Assembly: GCA_964626385.1 (NCBI GenBank)
Contig: CAZVEO010000032.1
Span: 1-23,355 of the forward strand
Direction: 5' to 3'
DNA from: Scybalousia_A sp964626385
Lineage (GTDB): Bacteria > Bacteroidota > Bacteroidia > Bacteroidales > P3
DNA length: 23,355 bases
In this document: positions 23,319 through 23,355 of the stretch, in pieces
Layout of the letters: every line of letters begins with the position of its first letter
Position numbering within the stretch: position 1 is the stretch's first letter
The notes under the pieces: model-generated
The model's input: the letters and a program-made list of their open reading frames with translations, nothing else
The model's database searches: none
What the model was told of the DNA's origin: nothing
Position numbers and translations under genes: made by a program

Positions 23319-23355
23319 ACAAAACCGATATTTTGGGTGCCTTATCAAATGTGCA
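23319..23355. other. window end, nothing recognised
   Basis: 37 bases after the BspA-like stop with no hairpin visible; the region is cut by the window edge. Confidence 0.5.

Noticed and set aside
23281..23355. Possible frameshift extending the BspA-like protein beyond its stop
   Set aside because: Another frame is open to the window edge, but its translation shows no repeat or sorting-domain pattern, so there is no positive evidence.
1..23355. CRISPR arrays, insertion sequences, phage genes, restriction or toxin-antitoxin modules
   Set aside because: No spaced direct-repeat array, transposase, integrase or defence-type protein motif was seen on either strand.

Overview
The window looks like a chromosomal segment of an AT-rich member of the Bacteroidota, most likely Bacteroidales. 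The grounds are: repeated matches to the Bacteroidota promoter consensus (-7 TAnnTTTG, several with a -33 TTTG 19-20 bases upstream); starts without Shine-Dalgarno sequences; signal peptides ending in AQ or AC; lipoproteins with an acidic run after the lipid cysteine; a BspA-like leucine-rich-repeat protein; and a separate methylmalonyl-CoA mutase small subunit. It is probably a metagenome or draft assembly, because it holds one 100-N scaffold gap flanked by an exact 55-base duplicate.

Layout. 1-268: gene-free leader with a cluster of short palindromes, then a strong promoter. 269-6111 (+): guaB, two tightly coupled periplasmic parvulin-type prolyl isomerases (the second SurA-like), and a MoxR ATPase, with overlaps or spacers of 12 bases or less. 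6310-11667 (+): a secreted protein with a weak OmpA-like domain, an EnvC-like murein hydrolase activator with a degenerate LytM domain, a DsbD-type thiol:disulfide interchange protein and a DnaQ-fold exonuclease, closed by a 15-bp hairpin. 11745-15129 (-): two successive cassettes, each a surface-type lipoprotein followed by an outer-membrane beta-barrel protein. The barrels are paralogous and the lipoproteins share their signal peptide. The first cassette's lipoprotein is interrupted by the gap and apparently by a frameshift. 15393-15717 (-): tRNA-Gly(GCC), tRNA-Gly(CCC) and tRNA-Leu(TAA) behind one good promoter. 15852-19484 (-): manA-mutS pair. 19670-20437 (-): radical SAM protein. 20580-22433 (-): mutA, without mutB next to it. 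22574-23318 (+): a BspA-like secreted protein, divergent from mutA, whose reading frame has no ATG and is preceded by a C9 tract.

Functionally the window is largely housekeeping plus envelope biogenesis: prolyl isomerases and DsbD for folding exported proteins, and an EnvC-like factor for septal murein hydrolysis. The accessory part is at the cell surface. The best candidates for something undescribed are the duplicated lipoprotein/beta-barrel cassettes and the homopolymeric C-tract, whose length would decide whether the BspA-like protein is joined to an upstream ATG (possible phase variation).
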